Below are positions 9,475-18,651 of a DNA stretch of 64,000 nucleotides, piece by piece. Made by a program: the position numbers and the translations under genes. Every line of letters starts with the position of its first letter. The stretch's first letter is position 1. Origin of the DNA: Enterococcus hulanensis (lineage in GTDB: Bacteria; Bacillota; Bacilli; Lactobacillales; Enterococcaceae); assembly GCF_005405485.1 (NCBI RefSeq), contig NZ_BJED01000001.1, positions 248,001 to 312,000 of the forward strand, in the 5' to 3' direction. The notes under the pieces were generated by a model. That model was not told the DNA's origin and did not search any database. It saw only the letters and a program-made list of their open reading frames with translations.

Positions 9475-9541
9475 TATAATAAAGGAAAAGTTTCCCTTAG
9501 CAAAAGTAATGATCTACTCGTTTTTCGTAAATGTTTAAGCA

Positions 9542-9580
9542 AAAAAGCGTCTGACTCAATAACTGAGTCAGACGCTTTTT
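9542..9580. terminator. Bidirectional terminator
   Basis: AAAAAGCGTCTGACTCA (9542-9558) and its perfect complement at 9564-9580 around a 5-nt loop make a 17-bp stem. It separates the lipoprotein gene from the convergent phosphatase gene. Confidence 0.92.
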
Positions 9581-9610
9581 GCGCACATTATTACTTGGTG
9601 GAATTGTTAT

Positions 9611-10204
9611 TTATAAAATGCTTTTTCTCGTTGCCGGATCAATAATGTCCTCTAGTTGAAACTTCTCGTCTGCATAATTTAGGATAAAGATCGCGCAATT
9701 TGGAAACGCACGAACCAATTCATTGCCGTCGCCTTGCCAAATCGTTTGAAGAAAGCTGATGCAGGCTCCGTTATGGGAAACTGCTAAGACATTCTGATGA
9801 TCGTCTTTAGCCATGATTTGATGCAGGGCAGCCGTGATTCTCTTTTGGACCCCAGACATGGATTCGCCGCCAAACTGAAGATAGAAGGAATCGAAGTATT
9901 CCGGGCCAAGGGGTTGTAAAAACTGCTGCTCGCCCTCAAAGGAGCCGAATCCCATTTCTTTTAGTTCCTTCAGTCGTTGATAATTTTTACTGCCAGTTAC
10001 GATCTCCAAGGTATCACAGGCACGCTCTTGTGTAGAGGCGTACAGGTGGTCGAATTGAATATTGCGATCTTGAAAATATTCTCGTGCTAAACGGGCTTGC
10101 TGAATCCCTTTTTCTGTCAAAGGAGAGTCGCAGGCTCCTTGAACTTTTTTCAATTGATTGAATAATGTTTCGCCGTGACGCATCAAAAATAGCTTCTTAG
10201 TCAT
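9611..10204 (-). CDS. Cytoplasmic histidine phosphatase (phosphoglycerate-mutase-like)
   Basis: 197 residues from the ATG at 10204, which follows GGAGG by 6 nt; an upstream ATG at 10225 covers the ribosome site and is not preferred. The N-terminus carries LMRHGETLFN with the phosphorylated histidine, then GACDSPLTEKG, the Arg of STQERACDT and the second His in AVSHNGA, so the active site is complete. No signal peptide. The family includes broad phosphatases acting on sugar phosphates and nucleotides; the substrate cannot be told. It is related to the secreted protein at 5090 (both have VQG-x-x-DSPLT-x-KG). Confidence 0.88.
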   Translation of the reverse strand: MTKKLFLMRHGETLFNQLKKVQGACDSPLTEKGIQQARLAREYFQDRNIQFDHLYASTQERACDTLEIVTGSKNYQRLKELKEMGFGSFEGEQQFLQPLGPEYFDSFYLQFGGESMSGVQKRITAALHQIMAKDDHQNVLAVSHNGACISFLQTIWQGDGNELVRAFPNCAIFILNYADEKFQLEDIIDPATRKSIL

Positions 10205-10740
10205 TTTTTCCTCCAGTTCATTCATTACTTAAATACTATCAAATAGAAGTTAATAACGCATCCTTATTTGTAAAAACATTTGATGACTTGAAAATAGGCT
10301 ATCGATAGCGGTCGGAGTACATGAAAATAAGGTGCCCTGATTTTCTCGGTGAAACAACCTTCATCATTTTGTAGAGAAGGAGTGAAATATGCAAATTCAC
10401 AAAGTAGTGAGAATTTTGAGTGATTCATTTAATGAATGAAAAAAAGCGCTGGATGGCGTGTTATCAGCTTATTTAAGAGTTTTTTGTGCGTGGAAGATAT
10501 TGTTGTTTTTTCGCGTATACGCCGTTTAGATGATAGTTTTTTTTCTAATTTTTTAATCAAAAATATCAAAATAAAAAAGTTTCTTTTTTTTGTTTTGCTG
10601 AGCGTTGACATTACGGTCTTGTTCATTTGTGAATTTCCCAATTTCAGCGAAATAAAAATTTTCCCGTGTTGACAGCATTTGCAGATTAGGATTAAAGTCT
10701 AGGTGTCGACAACGAAAAAAAGTAGAAAGGATATTACAAG
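10205..10740. other. 536-base gap: structured, AT-rich, no convincing large gene
   Basis: It holds a perfect 12-bp palindrome (GCTATCGATAGC, 10298-10309), a hairpin with arms AAGGT (10329-10333) and ACCTT (10357-10361) plus an inner GCC/GGT pair, and a 16-codon ORF (10389-10439) behind a good ribosome site AGAAGGAGTG (10375-10384). That short ORF ends in an ATGA overlap with a 78-codon frame (10436-10672), which is Phe/Ile/Lys-rich and looks like chance coding in AT-rich DNA. The promoter of the next gene is at 10669-10697. No known riboswitch could be matched. Confidence 0.5.
10669..10697 (+). promoter_or_regulatory. Promoter of the unknown-DUF2922 gene pair
   Basis: TTGACA at 10669-10674, 17-nt spacer, TTAAAG at 10692-10697 (weak -10). 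It lies 43 nt before the start at 10741. A good -35 with a poor -10 suggests that a regulator or alternative condition may be needed. Confidence 0.55.
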
Positions 10741-11124
10741 ATGAACGAGCAATTATTCAATGTACGCCAGATTTTTAATTTAAAACCCAAGACGCTCGAA
10801 AAGCGCCTTACTAATTTTTATCAAGAGACCCGTGATGAGAAAAGCACACTTAAATATTTAATTGCGATTCAAGTTCGTGATGAACTGGGCGTAGCGGATC
10901 TTTCATTTTTTATGAAGTCGCTTGTCCGCGACATTTTCTTAAAAACAAAAACTACCAGCGCTTTGCGCCGTTATTATATATATTTCAAGGAATACTTTGA
11001 TGCAAAAGAATGGAAGCAGTTAACGATCCGCCTATTTTCTCTAAAGGATGTCGTCGTTAATAAATTAAAAGCTCTCTATACTCAATTTATTGAAGGACCC
11101 TTACAAGGGCTAGCTGGGTCTTGA
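10741..11124 (+). CDS. Hypothetical protein, partner of the DUF2922 protein
   Basis: 127 residues, RBS AAAGGA at 10726-10731. No family recognised. It has no signal peptide or membrane segment. It is predicted mostly helical and basic, with many Lys, Arg, Phe and Tyr, and a run of alternating aromatic and charged residues around RRYYIYFKEYFDAKEWKQ. The next gene begins 42 nt later with its own strong ribosome site, so the two are probably co-transcribed from the promoter at 10669. The basic helical character would suit nucleic-acid or partner-protein binding, but that is only a guess. Confidence 0.75.
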   Translation: MNEQLFNVRQIFNLKPKTLEKRLTNFYQETRDEKSTLKYLIAIQVRDELGVADLSFFMKSLVRDIFLKTKTTSALRRYYIYFKEYFDAKEWKQLTIRLFSLKDVVVNKLKALYTQFIEGPLQGLAGS

Positions 11125-11166
11125 CGAGTATGATCAGAGGAAAATCGCTAAGCAAGGAGGCAAAAG

Positions 11167-11838
11167 ATGCGAAAAGTAGTCGCTGTATTTGAAAATAGCC
11201 TAGGCAAAAAACATCACTGGAGCATGGATGAGCCAGCTTCAAATAAATCACCGAAAGAAATCAAAGCAGCGCTGGAGAAAATTACGACAATGAACTTGTT
11301 CGAAAAGGGGACGACAAGATTATTTCAAAAAGTTGTTGGGGCCAAATTTGTCGAAGTGACCGAAACACCGATATTTGGCGAGGTAGATGAAGCGGTTATG
11401 CCGGAGTGGTCTGCCCAATTTGCGGCTGACACAATCTCTGCTTATAAGATAGAAGAAAATTCCACCCTTGAAGTGTCTAAAAAGGGTTTTACGATACGGA
11501 TTGCTGATGAAGGGGAAGCGGGTATCACCCAGATGGAGCTGGATTTTCCAGCAGAAGCAGATATTCTCACGATGTCGGAAGCTGAATTAACAACGATGGT
11601 TGCGGAGGTTTTACCGGAGCAGACGGTCCTAAAGGGGATTTCCTATGAAGAGCTGGAAAAACCAGCGCTGGCGTCATTAATTGCAGAAGCATCTGAGGGA
11701 GAAAATGTGGTCTGCACAGAGATAAAAGAGGAACCCAAAGCCAAAAAAGACGATCAGGAAATAGTCAAAAAGAGGAGAAGCAAACCGATCAATCATAAGC
11801 TGTTAGAACGCTTTAACAAGTATAAGCCTAAAGAATAG
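11167..11838 (+). CDS. DUF2922-domain protein with long C-terminal extension
   Basis: 223 residues, AAGGAGG at 11153-11159. Residues about 1-70 match DUF2922 (short beta-rich domain; here VVAVFENSLGKKHHWSMD, SPKEIKAALEKI, LFEKGTTRLFQKVVGAKFVEV and TETPIFGE). Most DUF2922 proteins are only about 70 residues; this one continues with a second beta-rich region (about 85-170) and a very basic end (KKRRSKPINHK...KYKPKE). DUF2922 has no known function. No signal peptide. It probably acts with the product of the gene just upstream. Confidence 0.8.
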   Translation: MRKVVAVFENSLGKKHHWSMDEPASNKSPKEIKAALEKITTMNLFEKGTTRLFQKVVGAKFVEVTETPIFGEVDEAVMPEWSAQFAADTISAYKIEENSTLEVSKKGFTIRIADEGEAGITQMELDFPAEADILTMSEAELTTMVAEVLPEQTVLKGISYEELEKPALASLIAEASEGENVVCTEIKEEPKAKKDDQEIVKKRRSKPINHKLLERFNKYKPKE

Positions 11839-11910
11839 AGTCCGATCGGATCAAAATCCAACGTTGGTATTCGATCAATAGATAATTGAATAGGCTTATT
11901 AATAGTAGAG

Positions 11911-11939
11911 AAACGAGTTGTACCAGATATCTCTCGTTT
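11911..11939 (+). terminator. Weak terminator after the DUF2922 gene
   Basis: AAACGAG (11911-11917) and CTCGTTT (11933-11939) form a 7-bp stem with a 15-nt loop, followed by an imperfect T-rich stretch. It lies 73 nt past the stop. Confidence 0.4.
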
Positions 11940-12032
11940 ATTTGTGCTGTTCTTTTATTTTCGAACCCTCCACTATAACACCAACCCTAAGTCCCTCTGC
12001 TAAGATGGAGACTGACGAAAGGGGAGGATTGG

Positions 12033-14006
12033 ATGATATCAACGACTGAAGAGCACTATTTGACAGAGGTTACCAGCAAACTAAAACAAAAGATCAAAGA
12101 AGTTGAAGCGACGTTGGATACCAATGAGGCGAATTACAAAGAGCTGAAGCATTATACGATCGATTATAAAAATGAATTGGACAAATATGAAGTTTACAAT
12201 CACCAGCAAAACTTGAAATTTATCGACAGTCGAAGCGTTTTGGAAGCAAATGTGCTGAAAAAGCTGAATTACCAAAAAGAGACACCTTATTTCAGCAAGA
12301 TCGCTTTTCAATTTGCCGAAGACGACGAGTCGGAGGATTTTTATATCGGCCGTTACGGCTTTGCGGATCAGTACGGTGAACAGTTGATTTACGATTGGCG
12401 GGCACCGATTTCTTCGCTTTATTATGATTTTTCTCTTGGTGAGGCCTTTTACGAATCCCATAATCAAAAATTCCACGGAAAGCTGCAGTTAAAGCGGCAA
12501 TTTGAAATTAAGAACGGTCGAATCAACTTTGTGGTGGATACTAATGATGCTATTAACGATGAGCTACTTATGCGAGAACTTGGCAAAAGCACCTCCAATG
12601 AAATGAAGACCATCATCCACACGATTCAAAGGGAACAAAACGCGGCGATTCGAGATACCAAGACCAAGAATCTGATCATCCAAGGTGTCGCGGGTTCGGG
12701 GAAAACGTCGATCGCGCTTCATCGCATGGCCTATCTGCTTTATCAGAAGAAGGAGGAATTGTCCGCGTCGGATATTTTGATCGTATCGCCGAATCAGGTG
12801 TTTGCGGATTATATTTCCACGGTTTTGCCGGAGCTGGGTGAAGATGAGCTGCCGCAAGTCGATATTGTCAGTCTTGCGACGCTGTTCATTGATGAAAAAT
12901 ATTGGATAACTAATCGTCAAGATGAGTTGAGAGAGGTCCTAGAAAATTCCAGTTCGCAGCAGGCAAAGAATTACCGCTATAAGCAATCAAAAGCCTTTTT
13001 TGAAAAGCTGCAAAGCCACGGCGAAGAGTTGAAGCGCCAGCTTTTTGCGGCAGAAATTAGGATCGATGATCAAAGGATCTCACCAGCAGAAATCAAGCGA
13101 GTCATCGATCAGCAGCCGGAGCAAAGTTTGTTTGAGCTTATCCAAGAGCTTTCTAGCTTCTTTAGTAAACGGGTATCGGAATTGCGCCGCGAAAAATTTG
13201 CCAAACAGCTAGAGCTGTACTTCAAGAAAATGATCCATACCACGGGCAGTTTAACCGACTACTACAAATTTTTAGCCGCAAACAATTTGGAATATGCCAA
13301 GAAAAAGCATGTTATCAGCTATTCCGATTTGTTTCCTTATTTATTTTTTAAAATAATGATTGAGGGGATCAAGCCCAATAAACAGGTTCAACATTTGGTG
13401 ATCGATGAAATGCAGGATTATTCTGTCCTGCAGCTTTCGGTGATTGATCGCTTGTTTCCTTGTCAAAAAACGATTTGCGGGGATGTTCATCAGATGCTTG
13501 TTTCCACTGATGACGATTTTCTCGGTGAGCTTCAGACGGCACTTTCCAAGACGCGCTTGCTGAAATTCGTTACCAGCTATCGCTCAAGCTTTGAAATCAT
13601 GGAATTTGCCAAACGCTTTATTGACGACAGCGAGGAAATCCAGCCGGTGGAGCGCCATGGAAAAGAAGTCGAGGTGCACGCCTACAATAGAGAATATTTA
13701 GCTAAAAAAATCAGGGATTTCAACGCAAGCGACCATAAATCTTGTGGTATAATTTGTCAGAATTGGCAGGAAGCAGCGAAGATCGAAACTGCTTTTCCAG
13801 AGGAGCAGCTGGTTCGTTTTGAAAAGGACACGAAGAAAATTGCGGAGGGGATCATTTTAACCACGCTGCAATTTGCCAAAGGCTTAGAGTTCGATCAGGT
13901 GATCTTGCCGGATATTCGTTCTCGCCAGCTGAAGGAAAAAAGCAACTGCCTGTATACCAGCTGCTCCAGAGCCTTGCATGAACTGACACTTTTAGTTAAA
14001 GATTGA
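12033..14006 (+). CDS. helD: HelD-family RNA polymerase recycling ATPase (UvrD-like SF1)
   Basis: 657 residues, GGGGAGG at 12020-12026. HelD is a UvrD-related motor that enters stalled RNA polymerase and strips it from DNA. The N-terminal coiled-coil arm (about 1-75; TSKLKQKIKEVEATLDTNEANY) is the part that reaches into the secondary channel in known structures. Motor motifs: Walker A GVAGSGKTS (218-226), Walker B VIDEMQD (Asp458-Glu459), SYRSS, TLQFAKGLEFD and the C-terminal YTSCSRA. It is shorter than B. subtilis HelD (774), so some arm segments may be reduced. It is followed 10 nt later by a tandem-MerR regulator, an apparent operon. Confidence 0.88.
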   Translation: MISTTEEHYLTEVTSKLKQKIKEVEATLDTNEANYKELKHYTIDYKNELDKYEVYNHQQNLKFIDSRSVLEANVLKKLNYQKETPYFSKIAFQFAEDDESEDFYIGRYGFADQYGEQLIYDWRAPISSLYYDFSLGEAFYESHNQKFHGKLQLKRQFEIKNGRINFVVDTNDAINDELLMRELGKSTSNEMKTIIHTIQREQNAAIRDTKTKNLIIQGVAGSGKTSIALHRMAYLLYQKKEELSASDILIVSPNQVFADYISTVLPELGEDELPQVDIVSLATLFIDEKYWITNRQDELREVLENSSSQQAKNYRYKQSKAFFEKLQSHGEELKRQLFAAEIRIDDQRISPAEIKRVIDQQPEQSLFELIQELSSFFSKRVSELRREKFAKQLELYFKKMIHTTGSLTDYYKFLAANNLEYAKKKHVISYSDLFPYLFFKIMIEGIKPNKQVQHLVIDEMQDYSVLQLSVIDRLFPCQKTICGDVHQMLVSTDDDFLGELQTALSKTRLLKFVTSYRSSFEIMEFAKRFIDDSEEIQPVERHGKEVEVHAYNREYLAKKIRDFNASDHKSCGIICQNWQEAAKIETAFPEEQLVRFEKDTKKIAEGIILTTLQFAKGLEFDQVILPDIRSRQLKEKSNCLYTSCSRALHELTLLVKD

Positions 14007-14016
14007 GGAAATCAAG

Positions 14017-14772
14017 ATGAAAACCTATAGTACCTCCGAGGTAGCAAACATTGTCGGACTACATCCGAATACGATCCGTCGTTACGAGGAGTGGGAACTG
14101 ATCCCCATTCCTCCTAGGGCGGAAAACGGCTACCGTGTTTTTACGGATTATCATATCGAGACGATCAAAATCGCTCAAGTCGCCTTTCAAATCGAGGTGC
14201 TGCAATCGGGGCTGAGGCTGACAATGGTGGAGATGGTCAAGGCAGTGGCGCGCTATGATTTTGAAGAAGCGCAGTCTTTGCTTGATCGTTATCTGGAATT
14301 AGTCGATCAGGAAATCGCCGATGCCCATGACGTGATCAACGTAGCAGAAGAGCTGCTTGCCGGCAAAACGGAAGACGAACCGCTTTTACTTACCAGAAGC
14401 GAGGCGGCCGAGTATTTAGGTGTGACCTCTGAAGCATTGCGAAATTGGGAACGAAATGGGCTGCTTACGATTAAAAGAAGCAAAAATAATTATCGAACCT
14501 ATGATAATGAAGACATCAAACGCCTAAAGATTATTCGTACTTTAAGGTCTGCGAAGTATTCCTTGGCGGCGATTTTGCGCATGCTGAATGCGATCGATCA
14601 GGAAAAGCAGGATACGATCAAAACACTGCTTAATCCCACCGGTCCAGATGACAGCATCATCACGGCCTGCGATAATTTAATCGACTCGCTGGAAAAGGCC
14701 AAAAGCAATGCACGGGAATTGAAAACGCAAGTGGCGGAAATGCAGGAACGTTTTTTCAATCAGAATCATTAA
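14017..14772 (+). CDS. Regulator with two MerR-type DNA-binding domains
   Basis: 251 residues, RBS GAGGAAATC at 14004-14012 overlapping the helD stop. Two MerR winged-HTH modules are visible in one chain: residues 4-45 (YSTSEVANIVGLHPNTIRRYE, then NGYRVFT) and 125-165 (LTRSEAAEYLGVTSEALRNWE, then NNYRTYD). Each is followed by a helical segment; the last (about 215-250) is a likely dimerisation coiled coil. Normal MerR proteins have one HTH and dimerise, so this protein could bind as a pseudo-dimer or bridge two operators. No Cys metal-binding motif is present. Its link with HelD suggests that it governs helD or transcription recovery. Confidence 0.88.
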   Translation: MKTYSTSEVANIVGLHPNTIRRYEEWELIPIPPRAENGYRVFTDYHIETIKIAQVAFQIEVLQSGLRLTMVEMVKAVARYDFEEAQSLLDRYLELVDQEIADAHDVINVAEELLAGKTEDEPLLLTRSEAAEYLGVTSEALRNWERNGLLTIKRSKNNYRTYDNEDIKRLKIIRTLRSAKYSLAAILRMLNAIDQEKQDTIKTLLNPTGPDDSIITACDNLIDSLEKAKSNARELKTQVAEMQERFFNQNH

Positions 14773-14810
14773 AAAAGCGTTTGCAACTTTTAATTACGTA
14801 GTGGTATAAT
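14772..14810 (+). promoter_or_regulatory. Promoter of the second 6-phospho-beta-glucosidase with overlapping cre
   Basis: TTGCAA (14781-14786), 18-nt spacer, TATAAT (14805-14810) with an upstream TGG (extended -10). AAAAAGCGTTTGCA (14772-14785) fits a cre site and overlaps the -35, as at the operon starting near 750. Confidence 0.75.
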
Positions 14811-14832
14811 TCTTGTGGAATGAAATATAAAT

Positions 14833-14862
14833 GGATAGTGATTGCTTAGAGCAAGCTAAACC
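14833..14862 (+). promoter_or_regulatory. Second LicT-type RAT element
   Basis: This 30-nt segment begins GGATAGTGATTG and ends GCAAGCTAAACC. The RAT stem CTG/CAG is here TTG/CAA, a compensatory C-G to U-A change that keeps the hairpin. The last five bases (14858-14862) also form the start of the terminator stem, so RAT and terminator exclude each other. No antiterminator gene lies nearby, so LicT from 933 probably acts in trans. Confidence 0.75.
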
Positions 14863-14910
14863 TGTTGATAAATCGAGCGTGAGGAGCGCTTTATTTGTCG
14901 ACAGGTTTTT
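14858..14910 (+). terminator. Regulated leader terminator
   Basis: AAACCTGTTGATAAAT (14858-14873) pairs with ATTTGTCGACAGGTTT (14893-14908), 16 bp with two G-U pairs. An inner AGCG/CGCT extends the hairpin, and T tracts follow the stem. Confidence 0.85.
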
Positions 14911-14946
14911 GACGTTTTTAGGAGCAATCACCCAAAATTTGAATGA

Positions 14947-16380
<1,434 letters not shown>

Positions 16381-16431
16381 TAAGACAAAAACCGAGAAGT
16401 TCTAGCGACTTGCCAGTAAAATTATAGACAA

Positions 16432-16468
16432 AAAAATTCCAAGCTCAACATCCGAGCTTGGAATTTTT
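16432..16468. terminator. Bidirectional terminator
   Basis: AAAAATTCCAAGCTC (16432-16446) and its perfect complement at 16454-16468 around a 7-nt loop. It is shared by the glucosidase and the convergent oxidoreductase gene. Confidence 0.92.
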
Positions 16469-16472
16469 AGAT

Positions 16473-18509
16473 TTACACATTCATAGCCGCTTCATAGGCT
16501 GCCCAGATGGCATCCATGACATTGGTTGGTTTCTTGGCATCGCCGATCAAGTGGACATTCTCGGCTTGGATCGCTTGATAAAGGGCATCATCTGGAGTGT
16601 AGCCAACAGAAACGATGATGTCATCGGCTGGAATTTCATGTGCTTTCGGCATACCTTGAACGCCTAGAGCGAACATGTGCTGAGCGCGATTTGCGACGTT
16701 CGGATAGTTCTTGACCGTCTCTGTCACATAGGCGGTGCCGTCAGTGAATTTATCGACCACCGAATTTTTCAAGACTGTGACTTGATAGTAATCCAACAGC
16801 TCCATCATCATATTGTAATTGGCTGCGGATAAACCAAAGGCGTTCAAAATCGTTTCGCTGGCTTCAACGATCGTCACTTTCTTGCCTTTTTTCGCCAGAT
16901 CGTAAGCAATTTCGCAGCCAGTCAAGCCGCCGCCGACTACCACCACATTTTCGCCTGCGATTTCTTTATAACGCAGCGCTTCAATGGCGTAAGTCACATG
17001 CTCATCTTCAAATCCAGGAGTAGCTAAGCGGCGTTCGTTTGCGCCGGTAGCAACGAAGATTTCATCGTAGCCCTTTGTTTGCGCCTCAGTGATTTCGCTG
17101 TTCAGCTGAACATTTATTTCCAGATCCTTCATTTGTTTCTTGTACCAAGCCAACAGCTGGCGATCGTCTTCTTTGAAATCAGGTGTTGCTGCGGCTACGA
17201 ACACGCCGCCTAGCTGATCGGTTTTCTCAAATAAATCAACCGCATTACCGCGAATTGCAGCAACACGCGCCGCTTCCATGCCGCCGATCCCGCCGCCAAC
17301 GACTAAAACTTTTTTCTTCGTTTCAGCAGGAGTCAAAGCGTAGCTCTTTTCCCGACCGCAGGCAGGATTAACCGCACAAGAAATATCCTTGAATTGGAAA
17401 ATCCGTCCCAAACAGCCTTGATGGCAATAAATACATGGCCGAACATCGTCCAAGCGGCCGTCCGCAAATTTATTTGGTGCATATGGATCAGCCAGCAGCG
17501 GCCGTCCCATCCCCATGACATCTATTTTTCCGTCGGCGATCACTTGATCGGCCAAGGCCGGATCATCGAATCTGCCGGCACAAGCCACCGGAATAGAAAC
17601 AACTTCCTTCACCTTCATCACATCTTCTAAATTGCAGGCTTTCGGCATATACATTGGCGGATGTGCCCAGAACCAGGAGTCATAGCTGCCGTTGTCGCAG
17701 TTCAGCATGTCATAGCCGAATTCTTCTAGCTTTTTCGCAACGATGAAGGATTCTTCATAATCACGGCCTTTTTCCTCGAAGGTCTCACCGGGAAGCGCTC
17801 CGCGGTTAAAGTCTTTCACATAGCTTTTGACACTGTAGCGCATGGAAACAGGGAAGTCCTCTCCGCAGGCTGCTTTGATGGCTTCAACGATTTCTTTGAT
17901 GATTCGCAGACGATTATCTAGTGAGCCGCCGTATTCATCGGTCCGTCGGTTAAAGAAGGAGATGGCAAATTGATCCAGCAAATAGCCTTCGTGAACCGCG
18001 TGGATTTCAACGCCGTCGCCGCCAGCTTCTTGCACCAGTTTGGCGCCTTTGGCAAAGTTTTCAATATATTCCTTGATCTCTTCTTTGGACATACCGCGAT
18101 CAGTTTTCGTCGGGTCCCAAACGTTTTGGATCGGAGCAGGAGCGGGGCAGATACCAACTAAGCCATGATTCGCCCGCCCAGTCAACGCAGTCAATTGAAC
18201 GAATACTTTTCCGCCAGCCTCATGAACGCCATCCATCAAATATTTCATCTCTCTGACATAGCCCTCGGGATTGCTTAAAATACAAAAGCCCATATTCGCC
18301 ACCACCGGCATCAAACCGGTAATGATCAATCCGGTGCCGCCTTTAGCTCTTTCAATGTAGTAATCGGCGCCTTCTTTAGTGTAGGCAACAGTCTCGGTAC
18401 TCAATAAACGGGGCGAGAACACACCCATCGGCATCATTGCGATCCGATTGGGAATTTCAACAGAACCAACCTGCAGCGGGGAAAACAAATGCTTAAAATT
18501 TGCGGACAT
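16473..18509 (-). CDS. NADH:flavin / Fe-S enoate reductase-type oxidoreductase (OYE + FAD)
   Basis: 678 residues with the architecture of 2,4-dienoyl-CoA reductase, trimethylamine dehydrogenase and bile-acid/flavonoid enoate reductases. An FMN TIM barrel (about 1-340) is followed by a [4Fe-4S] site with Cys359, Cys362, Cys366 and Cys378 (C-x2-C-x3-C-x11-C), then an FAD domain (VLVVGGGIGGMEAA) with an inserted NAD(P)H domain (VVVVGGGLTGCE). It should reduce an activated C=C bond using NAD(P)H. RBS AGGAGGAA lies 10 nt before the start. The AraC regulator is divergent, 142 nt away. Daidzein reductase and flavone reductases of gut bacteria belong to this broad group, but so do fatty-acyl reductases; the substrate is not defined. 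Confidence 0.9.
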   Translation of the reverse strand: MSANFKHLFSPLQVGSVEIPNRIAMMPMGVFSPRLLSTETVAYTKEGADYYIERAKGGTGLIITGLMPVVANMGFCILSNPEGYVREMKYLMDGVHEAGGKVFVQLTALTGRANHGLVGICPAPAPIQNVWDPTKTDRGMSKEEIKEYIENFAKGAKLVQEAGGDGVEIHAVHEGYLLDQFAISFFNRRTDEYGGSLDNRLRIIKEIVEAIKAACGEDFPVSMRYSVKSYVKDFNRGALPGETFEEKGRDYEESFIVAKKLEEFGYDMLNCDNGSYDSWFWAHPPMYMPKACNLEDVMKVKEVVSIPVACAGRFDDPALADQVIADGKIDVMGMGRPLLADPYAPNKFADGRLDDVRPCIYCHQGCLGRIFQFKDISCAVNPACGREKSYALTPAETKKKVLVVGGGIGGMEAARVAAIRGNAVDLFEKTDQLGGVFVAAATPDFKEDDRQLLAWYKKQMKDLEINVQLNSEITEAQTKGYDEIFVATGANERRLATPGFEDEHVTYAIEALRYKEIAGENVVVVGGGLTGCEIAYDLAKKGKKVTIVEASETILNAFGLSAANYNMMMELLDYYQVTVLKNSVVDKFTDGTAYVTETVKNYPNVANRAQHMFALGVQGMPKAHEIPADDIIVSVGYTPDDALYQAIQAENVHLIGDAKKPTNVMDAIWAAYEAAMNV

Positions 18510-18537
18510 AGAACAATTCCTCCTTCATTAAATATAG

Positions 18538-18565
18538 TTGTGAAAAATTGAACAAATAGTATAAT
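18538..18565 (+). promoter_or_regulatory. Promoter of the AraC gene
   Basis: TTGTGA (18538-18543), 16-nt spacer, TATAAT (18560-18565), about 87 nt before the AraC start. Confidence 0.55.
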
Positions 18566-18651
18566 TTAAGTATAGGATATCTGATGAAGAACGCTATGAT
18601 TTTGGCGCCCGAGGAATATAACTATTACGCGAGGGGAGCGGAAAAAAGCAG

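Noticed and set aside
10436-10672. 78-codon frame in the gap before the DUF2922 pair
   Set aside because: Composition (Phe, Ile, Lys, Ser) is that expected from AT-rich noncoding DNA, it overlaps the promoter of the next gene, and its only initiation signal is the ATGA overlap with the 16-codon ORF.
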